Shown here one piece after another: positions 16,428 to 25,005 of a stretch of DNA of 64,000 nt. The notes beneath the pieces were generated by a model. That model ran no database searches. It had not been told where the DNA came from and saw only the letters and a list, made by a program, of their open reading frames with translations. Source of the stretch: JBBQXK01 sp052387255 (lineage in GTDB: Bacteria; Pseudomonadota; Alphaproteobacteria; Rhodobacterales; Rhodobacteraceae); assembly GCA_052387255.1 (NCBI GenBank), contig JBQTJI010000014.1:59602-123601 (forward strand), in the 5' to 3' direction. A program made the position numbers and the translations under genes. Within the stretch, counting starts at the first letter, position 1. The number at the start of each line of letters is the position of its first letter.

Positions 16428-19322
16428 ATGCCGCTCGACTACGCCCGCCGCCCCCCCTATGCCCGCCCCTTTCGTGACGTCGAGCCGATCATCGACGCCA
16501 CCGGCACCATCAGGGCCGTCGGCCAGATCATCCAGTTCATGCTGCGCCGCGCGCAGTTCAGCGTGGGCGTGCCTGACACGTCGTTTTTTCCCTTTTCGGC
16601 CATCTGCCATCTGGGGCTGACGTTTCCGTCGGGGTTCTACACCGGTACCGGGTTCTATATCCGCGACGACCTGATCCTGACCTGCGGCCACAACCTGTTC
16701 GACCAGACGCCTGACGGTTCGGGCACCGAGTCCTGCACGCAGGTCGTGGTCAGTGTAGGACAGCAGGACGCGTCCACCCGGCTGGCGCGGTTCACGGTCA
16801 ATGCCAGCGACTTTGACGCGCATTACACCTGGGTCGCGTCGGGGGCCACGAACCGAGGGTTCGATCTGGGCATCCTGCGCGTCACCACGCCACCGCCGAA
16901 CGGCGAATTCTTCCACCTGATCAACCACTCGCCCGCCGCCGACACGCCCATTGCCGTCTGCGGCTATGGCGGAGAGGAGGTGGACAGCGACAAGCAGCAT
17001 CTCGACATAGATCGGGTGCGCGCGATCACGCCCGACATCGAGAACTTCGACTACAACCTGCAGACGCGGCGCGGCAACTCGGGGTCACCCGTGTTCGCCT
17101 ATTTCACCGATGCGGGCGGCGAGATGCCCGAGACGATCCCGGTCATGGGCGTGCATGTGGCCAGCGAGAGCAGCCAACTCAACCGGGGTGTCCTGCTGAC
17201 GCCCGACAAGATCGACTGGGCGATGGGGGGCGGGAACACCAGCGTTTCCACCTTCTCGCTGCGGCGGGGGCGGGCGATGTCGGCCCTGGGCGGGCTGCCG
17301 CTGGTGCAGCGGACCGACGGCAGGCTGGGCGGGCTGCCGCTGTTGCGGGCGGGGGCGGCCCCGGTGGCGCAGGCACAGGGCTGGGCCCGGCCGATGGCGC
17401 GGCACTGGATCGTTATCGACGAGACCGCAAGGGGCGGGATGAGTGTGGCCAGGCGCACCTTCGGCCATCCGACGCATGACCTGTCGGGCGTGACCGACCT
17501 GTCGGTCAGGGTGGCGAACATGCCGTCGGGCGGGTCGGTGGTGTGGAACGTGCCCCACGCCGACCACCAGCCGAGGGTGATCTTCGAGGATGGCAGCAGC
17601 ACCTCGCACACCCTGCGCGGGGTCACCACGGCGCGGCTGCGCTGCACGGCGGCCGGGCCGGTCGCGATCGACGTGATGGTCAAGGACGCGGGCGGCACGA
17701 CGGTCGAAAGCAACAAATATTGGCTGTCGTCGCCCCAGTTCGTGCTGGTCGCGATCCATGCCACGACCGACGCCTTCTTCGACGCCATGGGCATGACGGC
17801 GCAGCGCGCGGCGATCTATACGGAAATGCGCGCGACGCTGCGCCATCTGTACCGCAATGTGAACGTGCGTTTTGTTTTCCCCGGCGAGGCGCTGCCCCTG
17901 CACCTGGGCCTGGCCTCGGACCCCGACTTTCCCGGTGGGGTACAGGTGCTGCCCGCCGTGCAATATGCCGAGGTCATCGGCAGCGACAGCGTGCTGAACC
18001 CCGAAACCGGTGCCGCCTACCGCACTACACAGCACGGCCAGGCGCATCTACGCACAACAATGCCAGGGCGGATGCAGGACCACGTGCTGGCGCGCGGGCT
18101 GGTCCACCACTTTGCCAACACCCGGCCCGAGATTGCCCATGTCCAGGCCGAGGCCACGGGCGGCAGGCTGACGGCGGGGGACCTTGCGCTGGCGGCCACG
18201 ATGTTCGGGCGGCTGATCGGCGAGAACCTGGCGCACGAGGTGGGCCATCATCTGGCAGGGTTCACCGAGGATCACCAGGGCACAACCCTGCTGGAAGAAG
18301 GGCGCCTGCGGTCAAACCAGGAACGCACCGGGATGACGATCCAGACCACGGCACCGCTCTTGACCGACCATGGCCGGGGCACGGTGAACGAGTTGCCTGC
18401 CAATGTCCTGCGCACCTTCGAGGCGTTCCTGCCGGTCAACCCGCCGATCGACCAGGCGGGTGTCGACGTGCGTCCCGGCGTGGGGTCCTTTGCACTGGGG
18501 GCCCGTCCGCGCGGCTGGGTCAACCGGCCTGCGGGGCGCAGCCTGTCGGAGGCCAGGGTTCACCTGCCGGGGACCACGGTGCTGTCGGGCTGGCAGTCGA
18601 GCGCGTTCGTCTTTGCGCTGGATGCCGCGTTCCGCACGGTGATGGCGGCGAACCCGGCGACGGCGTTTTTCGCGCCCTTTCTGTCGGTCGACCGTATTCT
18701 GGACATCTGCGACCGCTTCGGTGTCACCCTGGCGGTCGGCACCAGCATCACCGGCGGCTTGATGGAGGGCGGGAGCGCGGGTGTCGGCATTGTCTTTGGC
18801 CCCGGCCAGAACATCGGCTTCTACGGCACCAAGGCGTCGGTCCTGGGCTGGATCGCCTCGGCCGGCATCTCGGCGCAGCTGACCTTCATCAAGGGGCCGC
18901 CGTCGCTGATGGATGGCGCGGGCTGGATGGCGGGGGTGTCGATCAGCACCCTGGGATGGTTCACCGAGGACCTCGTCGATGCCCCGATTGGGGCGCATGC
19001 GGTCTTTGGCGGCGACGGCACGCACATCGGCTATGCCCTGGAATTCGGGCTGAGCGTGGGTGTGCCGATCCTGAGCCTGATCGAGGTCTTCGGCCAGCGG
19101 ACCGAGACGGCGATGACCTTCGGGTCGGGGCACCGGACCCGCGCCCTGTCGGCGGGCACGACGGACGGGTTGGCGGCGGCGGTCGAGCATGCCATGGCCG
19201 AGGGTGCCACGCGCGCCGAGGCCGAGGCGTTCCTCAGCCCGTTCTTTCCGCAGGCCGGGCAAGCGGATCGGGCGTCGGAACGGGCCTATCATGGGCCAGG
19301 CAAAGCTCGGGCTCGACGGTGA
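16428..19322 (+). CDS. Dual-protease protein: trypsin-like domain plus HExxH metallopeptidase
   Basis: 964 residues, last gene of the operon. Residues about 50-245 are a trypsin-like serine protease with the full triad: His88 (TCGHN), Asp146 (DLGIL) and Ser218 (GNSGSP). A second catalytic module has HEVGHH at residues 603-608, the HExxH zinc motif of metallopeptidases; the third ligand is not identified. Residues about 735-900 alternate Gly-rich strands (GGSAGVGIVFGPG, FGLSVGVPIL), suggesting a beta-barrel or similar C-terminal domain. There is no signal peptide. I chose the ATG at 16428 over 16422 because GAGGAGA (16414-16420) is then 7 bases upstream. Its 3' end overlaps the convergent LacI gene by 89 bases. 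Confidence 0.85.
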   Translation: MPLDYARRPPYARPFRDVEPIIDATGTIRAVGQIIQFMLRRAQFSVGVPDTSFFPFSAICHLGLTFPSGFYTGTGFYIRDDLILTCGHNLFDQTPDGSGTESCTQVVVSVGQQDASTRLARFTVNASDFDAHYTWVASGATNRGFDLGILRVTTPPPNGEFFHLINHSPAADTPIAVCGYGGEEVDSDKQHLDIDRVRAITPDIENFDYNLQTRRGNSGSPVFAYFTDAGGEMPETIPVMGVHVASESSQLNRGVLLTPDKIDWAMGGGNTSVSTFSLRRGRAMSALGGLPLVQRTDGRLGGLPLLRAGAAPVAQAQGWARPMARHWIVIDETARGGMSVARRTFGHPTHDLSGVTDLSVRVANMPSGGSVVWNVPHADHQPRVIFEDGSSTSHTLRGVTTARLRCTAAGPVAIDVMVKDAGGTTVESNKYWLSSPQFVLVAIHATTDAFFDAMGMTAQRAAIYTEMRATLRHLYRNVNVRFVFPGEALPLHLGLASDPDFPGGVQVLPAVQYAEVIGSDSVLNPETGAAYRTTQHGQAHLRTTMPGRMQDHVLARGLVHHFANTRPEIAHVQAEATGGRLTAGDLALAATMFGRLIGENLAHEVGHHLAGFTEDHQGTTLLEEGRLRSNQERTGMTIQTTAPLLTDHGRGTVNELPANVLRTFEAFLPVNPPIDQAGVDVRPGVGSFALGARPRGWVNRPAGRSLSEARVHLPGTTVLSGWQSSAFVFALDAAFRTVMAANPATAFFAPFLSVDRILDICDRFGVTLAVGTSITGGLMEGGSAGVGIVFGPGQNIGFYGTKASVLGWIASAGISAQLTFIKGPPSLMDGAGWMAGVSISTLGWFTEDLVDAPIGAHAVFGGDGTHIGYALEFGLSVGVPILSLIEVFGQRTETAMTFGSGHRTRALSAGTTDGLAAAVEHAMAEGATRAEAEAFLSPFFPQAGQADRASERAYHGPGKARARR

Positions 19323-20301
19323 TCAGGACATTGCCTTCGGTGCCCTGGTCCAGAAGCTCGTAGGCGCGGCGCACCAGCTGGCGGTGCCGTTGCCGCATCA
19401 TGTGCACCGGAAACCGCAAGAGCGCGCCATAGGGCTCGTAGTCGAAGCACCCGATCGACATGGCGGCAAGCTCGGCCTCGGGCAGGTCGATCAGGAACCG
19501 CAAGAGCGACTCGAACACGTTGATCGAATTGGCGAACAGCCCCGCAGGCAGACCGCCGAGCCGCTGGTACAGCGCCTGCAGTTCGGCCAGGGCGCGGTCG
19601 GGATCATAGCCGCAGGCGATCACCTGATCGTCGTCGCAACGGCCAAGCGCCGCCTCGATGCCGTCGCGGAACCCCGCGATGCGGCGGGACGAGGCATGCA
19701 GGCGGGCATCGCCGCCGATGAAATAGACCTTGTCACGTGCGGCCTGCCCCCGGGGCCGCAAAGTGGACAGGATCGCCTCGGTCAGCCGCCGCGCACCGGC
19801 CTGGTTGTCGGTGATGACCGATGGCGCGTCGGGGCAAGGCTGGTCGATGAACACATGCGGCAGTTGGGCGGCATGGCACAGGCGGCTGACCTGCGCGGGA
19901 TCCGCCGCGCCCGCGACGAACAGGGCGTCGATGGAATAGGCCATCAGGTCCTGCGCGGTGCTGACCTCGGCCTCGGGGTCGCGCTGCGTGGCGATGATGA
20001 CGGGGCACTGCCCGCGCGCCCGCGCCTCGAGCGTGAAGCTCTGGCTCAGGTCGGAGAAGAAGCGGTTGTTGTGCTCGGGCAGGATCAGCCCGATCAGGCC
20101 CGACCGCGCCGTGCGCAGGCCACGCGCCTGCAGGTTCACCGAATAGCCCATCTGTCGCGCCAGCCCGATGATGCGTTCGGCGGTTTCCTCCTTGATCCGG
20201 CGCGCGCGCCAGGTGCCGTTCAGCGCGGCGCTGACGGTCGAGGGCGAGGCACCGACGCTGTGGGCGATGTCGTAGATCGTCTGTTTCTGGGTGGGCTTCA
20301 T
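19234..20301 (-). CDS. LacI-family repressor of the sugar importer operon
   Basis: 355 residues. The N-terminal helix-turn-helix (QTIYDIAHSVGASPSTVSAAL, about residues 7-27) is typical of LacI, followed by a periplasmic-binding-protein-like effector domain (GLIGLILPEHNNRFF onward). It is transcribed away from the sugar ABC operon, with two palindromic operators between, so it most likely represses that operon and itself until a sugar binds. Its last 29 codons overlap, tail to tail, the end of the dual-protease gene. Confidence 0.9.
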   Translation of the reverse strand: MKPTQKQTIYDIAHSVGASPSTVSAALNGTWRARRIKEETAERIIGLARQMGYSVNLQARGLRTARSGLIGLILPEHNNRFFSDLSQSFTLEARARGQCPVIIATQRDPEAEVSTAQDLMAYSIDALFVAGAADPAQVSRLCHAAQLPHVFIDQPCPDAPSVITDNQAGARRLTEAILSTLRPRGQAARDKVYFIGGDARLHASSRRIAGFRDGIEAALGRCDDDQVIACGYDPDRALAELQALYQRLGGLPAGLFANSINVFESLLRFLIDLPEAELAAMSIGCFDYEPYGALLRFPVHMMRQRHRQLVRRAYELLDQGTEGNVLITVEPELCLAHDRPVPTPDPLARPAERTG

Positions 20302-20353
20302 GCGGCGTCCGAGAGCGGCGTTCTTGACAGGATGACCGCGACTCGCTTAGCTT

Positions 20354-20369
20354 GCAACATCGATTGTGC
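20354..20369. promoter_or_regulatory. LacI-type operator 1
   Basis: GCAACATCGATTGTGC, an imperfect palindrome centred on the CpG typical of LacI-family sites, 53 bases upstream of the repressor ATG. It matches the second site at 20431; the ideal palindrome built from both is GCACAATCGATTGTGC. Confidence 0.65.
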
Positions 20370-20430
20370 GAACGCTGCCGCTGGCGGCCCGGACGGAGAC
20401 CGGGCCAAGGGAGGTATCTGCGAAGACGAT

Positions 20431-20446
20431 GCACAATCGATTGCAC
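20431..20446. promoter_or_regulatory. LacI-type operator 2
   Basis: GCACAATCGATTGCAC, sharing the CAATCGATTG core with the site at 20354-20369. The centres of the two sites are 77 bases apart, a spacing that would allow looping between two repressor dimers. It lies 55 bases upstream of the binding-protein gene. Confidence 0.7.
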
Positions 20447-20501
20447 AGTCCGGCCCCGCGGTACGGGGAAAGCGACGGGGAAAACCCCAAGGGAGGAGTC
20501 C

Positions 20502-21482
20502 ATGAGGAAGTATCTGGCGTTTGCCAGCGCCTTGGCGCTGTCGGCGGGACTTGCGGGCGCGGGCCTTGCGCAGGACATCGGCGTCGTCGTCAAGATCGGC
20601 GGCATTCCGTGGTTCAACGCCATGGAAGAGGGCATCAAGAAGAAGGCCGCCGAACTGGGCGTCACCGCCGAGATGATCGGCCCCACCTCGGCCGACCCGG
20701 CGCTGCAGGTGCAGGCCATCGAGGACCTGATCGCCAAGGGTGTCAAGGTGATCGGCGTGGTTCCGAACGACGAGGCCGCCCTTGAACCCGTGCTGCAAAA
20801 GGCCCGCGATGCCGGCATCAAGGTGATCGCGCACGAAGGGCCGGGCCTGATGAACGTCGACTGGAACTTCGAGATGGCCTCGGCCACGGGCTTTGGCGAG
20901 GCGCATGCCAAACTGATGTCGGACAAGATCCCCGGCCCCGGCAAGTACGCGGTCTATGTCGGCTCTCTCACCGTGCCGCTGCACAACGCCTGGGCCGATG
21001 CCGCCATCGCCTGGCTGGCCGCGAACCGCCCCGACCTAGTGCCGGTCGGCGACCGCTACGGCGTGGCCGAGAACGTCGATGACAGCCGCGCCACCGCGCT
21101 GGACCTGATTGCGGCCAACCCCGACCTCAAGGGCTTCCTCGCCTTCGGTAGCCAGGGCCCCATCGGCGCAGGCCGCGCCGTCGAGGAAAGCCGCAAGGGC
21201 GGCGAGATCGTCGTCGTGGGTCCTTTCTCGCCGGGCCAGGGTGCCGCGATGGTGCAGTCGGGCGTGCTGACCGGTGGCTACATGTGGAACCCTATGCAGG
21301 CTGGCGAGGTGTTCGTGACGCTGGGCAAGATGGTGGCCGACGGGGTCGAGATCACATCGGGCACCGACATTCCCGGTCTGGGCGTGGTCGAACCCGATGC
21401 CGCCAACAAGGACATCATCACCGACAACCTTCTTGAGCTGAACAAGGACACGGTGGACGGCCTGGCCGCCATGGGCCTCTGA
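20502..21482 (+). CDS. Sugar ABC transporter periplasmic binding protein (LsrB/RhaS-like)
   Basis: 326 residues. A signal peptide (about 1-23, ending GAGLAQ) is followed by a type I periplasmic binding fold (IGVVVKIGGIPWFNAMEEG). The overall pattern is that of the LsrB/RhaS group of sugar and AI-2 binding proteins. GGAGG lies 6 bases before the ATG. It captures the substrate for the ATPase and two permeases downstream. The substrate is not determinable; the linked epimerase suggests a rare ketose. A strong stem-loop after the gene probably raises its transcript level relative to the membrane parts. Confidence 0.9.
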   Translation: MRKYLAFASALALSAGLAGAGLAQDIGVVVKIGGIPWFNAMEEGIKKKAAELGVTAEMIGPTSADPALQVQAIEDLIAKGVKVIGVVPNDEAALEPVLQKARDAGIKVIAHEGPGLMNVDWNFEMASATGFGEAHAKLMSDKIPGPGKYAVYVGSLTVPLHNAWADAAIAWLAANRPDLVPVGDRYGVAENVDDSRATALDLIAANPDLKGFLAFGSQGPIGAGRAVEESRKGGEIVVVGPFSPGQGAAMVQSGVLTGGYMWNPMQAGEVFVTLGKMVADGVEITSGTDIPGLGVVEPDAANKDIITDNLLELNKDTVDGLAAMGL

Positions 21483-21504
21483 CGCCCCGCTTGCGCGGCG
21501 CGCA

Positions 21505-21531
21505 ACCGTGGGCGAGGGTTTCGCCCACGGT
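21505..21531 (+). terminator. Intercistronic stem-loop after the binding-protein gene
   Basis: ACCGTGGGCGA-GGGTT-TCGCCCACGGT: a perfect 11-bp stem with a 5-base loop, in the 69-base gap between the binding-protein and ATPase genes. There is no long T-run, so it is more likely a partial terminator or 3' mRNA stabiliser than a full stop. Confidence 0.7.
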
Positions 21532-21551
21532 TCTGCCCTGAAAGTACCCCA

Positions 21552-23051
21552 ATGTCCCAGACCGACCGCTTTGCGCTGCGACTGCGGCGCGTGTCGAAAC
21601 TGTTCGGCGGCGTCAAGGCGCTGGACAGCGTCGATTTCGAGGTGCGCGCGGGCGAAGTGCATTGCCTCGCGGGCGAGAACGGCTGCGGCAAGTCCACGCT
21701 GATCAAGATCGTGACCGGCGTCTACCGACCCGACGGGGCCGAGGTGCTGGAACTGTTCGGCGAGCGGCTGGACGCCATCACCCCCGTCATGGCGCGGGTC
21801 AAAGGTGTGTCGGTGATCTGGCAGGATCTGGCGCTGTTTCCGAACATGAGCGTCGCCGAGAACATCGATTTCGACCATCTTGTCGGCCTTCGCCCGCGCG
21901 GCGTGGGCTACCGCGCGATGAAGGCCCGCGCGGCCGAGGTTCTGGCCCGCCTTGGCGTCACGCTCGACCTCGACGCGGCGCTGGAAACCCTGCCGATTGC
22001 GCAGCGGCAGGTCGTGGCCATCGCCCGCGCCCTGCTGAACGACGCGCGGCTGATCTTCATGGACGAGCCCACCGCCTCGCTGACCCAGTCCGAAACCGAC
22101 CGGCTGCTCGCCATCGTGCGCAAGCTGTCGGCGGACGGGGTGGCCGTGGTCTTCGTCAGCCACCGCCTGGCCGAGGTGCTGGACATCGCCGAACGCGTGA
22201 CAGTGCTGCGCGACGGGCGGCTGGTGGGGGTCTATCCGACGGAAGGGATGACCCAAGGTCGGCTGGGCGAACTAATGACCGGCCATGTGCTTGAAAGCAC
22301 CGTCGCGGCCCGCGACCGGGCTGCTGCACCCGCGGTGTTCGAGGCGCAGGGGCTGACCCTGCCCGGCCAGTTCCACGACATCGACCTGACCATTCGCGCG
22401 GGCGAGGTGGTGGGCCTGATCGGCCTGATCGGCGCAGGGCGGACCGAACTGGCGCATGCCATGATGGGGATGACGCAGGCCACGGCGGGCGAGATGCGGC
22501 TGGACGGCAAACCCTTTCGCCCCCGGTCGATCAGGGCCGCCATTGCGCAGGGCCTGGCCTATGTGTCGGAAGACCGGCTGCAACTGGGCCTGCTGCAAAA
22601 GCAGTCCATCGCCGACAACGCGGCAATCTCGGTGCTGGACAGGCTGCTGGATGCCCTGGGCCTTCTGTCCAGCGCCAAGAAGCGCGACCTGATCACCGGA
22701 TGGGTCGCAAAGCTGGGCATCAGGATCGGCCACCCCGACAACGCCATCTCCACCCTGTCGGGCGGCAACCAGCAGAAGGTGGTGCTGGCGAAATGGCTGG
22801 CCACCGAACCGCGCCTGCTGATCCTCGACAGCCCCACGGTGGGCGTCGACGTGGGGGCCCGCGCGGGCATCTTCCGGATCGTGCGCGATCTGGCGGACCG
22901 GGGCCTTGCGATCCTGCTGATCACCGACGAGGCGACCGAGGCCATGCTGAACGCCGACCGCGTCCTGCACATGGCCCAGGGGCGCATCGTCGGCCACCAC
23001 GACCCCCGCAGCGCCAGCGTGGCCGGGCTGGAGGCCGCGATCTATGCGTGA
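21552..23051 (+). CDS. Sugar ABC transporter ATP-binding protein (RbsA-type, two ATPase domains)
   Basis: 499 residues with two fused ATPase domains. The first has a full Walker A (GENGCGKST, about residue 50) and Walker B with catalytic Glu (LIFMDEPTAS). The second has the degenerate Walker A usual in this family (GLIGAGRTE), a signature LSGGNQQKV, and LILDSPTVGVD, where Ser replaces the catalytic Glu. It energises import by the two permeases that follow. Its 3' end overlaps the first permease gene by 8 bases. Confidence 0.92.
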   Translation: MSQTDRFALRLRRVSKLFGGVKALDSVDFEVRAGEVHCLAGENGCGKSTLIKIVTGVYRPDGAEVLELFGERLDAITPVMARVKGVSVIWQDLALFPNMSVAENIDFDHLVGLRPRGVGYRAMKARAAEVLARLGVTLDLDAALETLPIAQRQVVAIARALLNDARLIFMDEPTASLTQSETDRLLAIVRKLSADGVAVVFVSHRLAEVLDIAERVTVLRDGRLVGVYPTEGMTQGRLGELMTGHVLESTVAARDRAAAPAVFEAQGLTLPGQFHDIDLTIRAGEVVGLIGLIGAGRTELAHAMMGMTQATAGEMRLDGKPFRPRSIRAAIAQGLAYVSEDRLQLGLLQKQSIADNAAISVLDRLLDALGLLSSAKKRDLITGWVAKLGIRIGHPDNAISTLSGGNQQKVVLAKWLATEPRLLILDSPTVGVDVGARAGIFRIVRDLADRGLAILLITDEATEAMLNADRVLHMAQGRIVGHHDPRSASVAGLEAAIYA

Positions 23052-24024
23052 CTGGCTGCGCAACCGCCGGGTCGAGGCACGGCTGTTCGCGGTGCTGCTG
23101 GCGCTGTGCATCGGGCTGTCGCTGGCGACCGACACGTTCCTGACGCCGGGCAACCTGACCTCGCTGCTGAACAACAACGCGGTCAACCTGATCTGGGCCG
23201 TGGGCCTTCTGGTGGTGCTGATCGCCGGGGGGATCGACATTTCCTTTGCCGTGGCCTCGTCGGTGGTGCAGTTCGTGGCGGCGAAACTGCTGATCGGGAT
23301 GGGTGGAGGCAACTGGCTGCTGGGGTTCGTGCTGTGCGGCGGGATCGGCATCGCCCTTGGCCTGATCAACGCCGCCCTGATCCACGGCTTCCGCATCATT
23401 TCCATCGTCGTGACCATCGCCACCTTCAACGCCTTCTTCGGCCTTCTGATGTACCTCAGCGCCGGGCGCAGCATCTATGCCCTGCCCGGCTGGTGGTCGG
23501 GGCGGATGATCCTGTGGGAACACCAGTCGGCGGATGGCACCTGGGCCGAACTCCGGCTGCCCGTCGCGGTGATGGCGGTCTGCGTGCTGGCGACCTGGGT
23601 CCTGATCCGCCGCCTGAACCTCGGCCGCCAGCTTTATGCCTTCGGCGACAACCCCGAGGGCGCGCGGCGGGCGGGCGTCAACATCGCCGTCATGCAGGGG
23701 CTGGTCTTCGGCTGGTGCGGGCTGATGGCGGGGATCGCCGCGCTGATGCAGGTGCATGTGGTGAAGGAAGTCGTGCCGAACGCGCTGTACGGGCGCGAGC
23801 TTGACGTGCTGGCCGCCGTGGTTCTGGGCGGCGCACGGCTCGGCGGCGGCAAGGGCACCGTCACCGGCTGCATCCTGGGGGTGATGTTCGTGGCCGTCAC
23901 GCAGAACGGGCTGAACCTTCTGGGCATCTCGCCCTTCGCGTTCCAGATGATCATCGGTGCGGCAATCCTGGTCGCCATCTCGACCTCGAACATCCGCCTT
24001 GGCGGACTGGCGGGGCGCACATGA
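23044..24024 (+). CDS. Sugar ABC transporter permease 1 (RbsC-type)
   Basis: 326 residues, multi-spanning inner-membrane protein of the ribose/xylose permease family. Typical segments are VNLIWAVGLLVVLIAGGIDIS (about residues 49-69), the cytoplasmic loop YAFGDNPEGARRAGVN, which contacts the ATPase, and VVLGGARLGGGKGTVTGCIL near the end. It overlaps the ATPase gene upstream and, by ATGA, the second permease gene downstream. It probably forms a heterodimeric channel with that permease. Confidence 0.92.
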   Translation: MRDWLRNRRVEARLFAVLLALCIGLSLATDTFLTPGNLTSLLNNNAVNLIWAVGLLVVLIAGGIDISFAVASSVVQFVAAKLLIGMGGGNWLLGFVLCGGIGIALGLINAALIHGFRIISIVVTIATFNAFFGLLMYLSAGRSIYALPGWWSGRMILWEHQSADGTWAELRLPVAVMAVCVLATWVLIRRLNLGRQLYAFGDNPEGARRAGVNIAVMQGLVFGWCGLMAGIAALMQVHVVKEVVPNALYGRELDVLAAVVLGGARLGGGKGTVTGCILGVMFVAVTQNGLNLLGISPFAFQMIIGAAILVAISTSNIRLGGLAGRT

Positions 24025-25001
24025 TCGGCCGCCTGCGCCAGGCCCTGGGACGCGAGACCTTCGGCCTTCTCTTGCTGATGGCGGCCATGGTTGCGGCCTT
24101 CGCCCTGTCCAGCCCCCGGTTCCTGACCGGGGCCAACCTGTCATCCATGGGCTTCCAGGCCCCGCTTCTGGGCCTTCTGACCATCGCCATGCTGGCCCCG
24201 ATGATCTCGGGCGGGTTCAACCTGGCGGTCATCTACACCGCCAACATGGCGGGCCTGACCTGCGCCTGGGTCCTGTTGCAGTTCGGCGGGCCCGAGGCGG
24301 GGGCGGGGGCGATCCTGCTGGGCATCGCCGCCGCGCTGATCGTGGGCGCATTGGCGGGGGCGGTCATGGGCGCGGTCATCGCCTATGTCGGCGCGCACCC
24401 GATCCTCGTCTCGCTGGCCATGATGATCTTCCTGCGGGGCCTCGGCGAGTTCCTGACCCGCGGTGGCGACATCTCGGGCTTTCCCGACAGCATCGCGTAC
24501 CTTGGTCACGGCACCTTTCTTGCCCTCCCCGTGCCGCTGATCCTGTTCGGCCTTGTGGCACTCGCCTGGCACATCCTCTTGCGCCGCACGAAACACGGCT
24601 TTGCCGTCTACATGGTCGGCTCGAACATCCGCGCCGCCGAATACGCCGGGCTGCCCACGAAACGCACGCTGGTTCTGATCTACGCCATGTCCGGCATGGT
24701 CTGCGCCATTGCGGGCATCCTGATGCTGGCGCGTTTCAACTCGGTCCGCGTCGGCCATGGCGAGGCGTTGCTGCTGGTCACCGTGCTGGCCATCTTCCTC
24801 GGCGGGATCGACCCGTTCGGCGGGCATGGCAAGGTGGCCCCGGTGATCCTGGCGGTCCTGATCCTGCAGATCCTCTCCTCGGGCCTGAACCTGATCGGCG
24901 CGAACCAGCATCTGGCCACCGCTGTCTGGGGCCTGTTCCTGATCGCGGTGATGGTGCTGCGGTCCGACGTCATTGCACGACTTATCCGAAGAAAGGACTG
25001 A
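24021..25001 (+). CDS. Sugar ABC transporter permease 2 (RbsC-type)
   Basis: 326 residues, same family and length as permease 1. It has hydrophobic spans throughout, the coupling loop VYMVGSNIRAAEYAGL, and the conserved late segment LAIFLGGIDPFGGHGKVAPVIL. It starts inside the stop codon of permease 1 (ATGA), and the epimerase gene begins 4 bases after its stop. Confidence 0.92.
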   Translation: MIGRLRQALGRETFGLLLLMAAMVAAFALSSPRFLTGANLSSMGFQAPLLGLLTIAMLAPMISGGFNLAVIYTANMAGLTCAWVLLQFGGPEAGAGAILLGIAAALIVGALAGAVMGAVIAYVGAHPILVSLAMMIFLRGLGEFLTRGGDISGFPDSIAYLGHGTFLALPVPLILFGLVALAWHILLRRTKHGFAVYMVGSNIRAAEYAGLPTKRTLVLIYAMSGMVCAIAGILMLARFNSVRVGHGEALLLVTVLAIFLGGIDPFGGHGKVAPVILAVLILQILSSGLNLIGANQHLATAVWGLFLIAVMVLRSDVIARLIRRKD

Positions 25002-25005
25002 CATC

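Noticed and set aside
13719..17000. Very long open frame on the minus strand (over 1000 codons) opposite the paralogue genes
   Set aside because: The plus strand there carries paralogous proteins with conserved blocks, coupled starts and protease motifs; the antisense frame is Arg/His/Gly-rich without domains, a usual by-product of high GC.
2570..19322. Interpretation as a phage tail or contractile injection system remnant
   Set aside because: No sheath, tube, baseplate, spike or AAA+ ATPase gene is present; protease and lysozyme-like domains alone do not support it.
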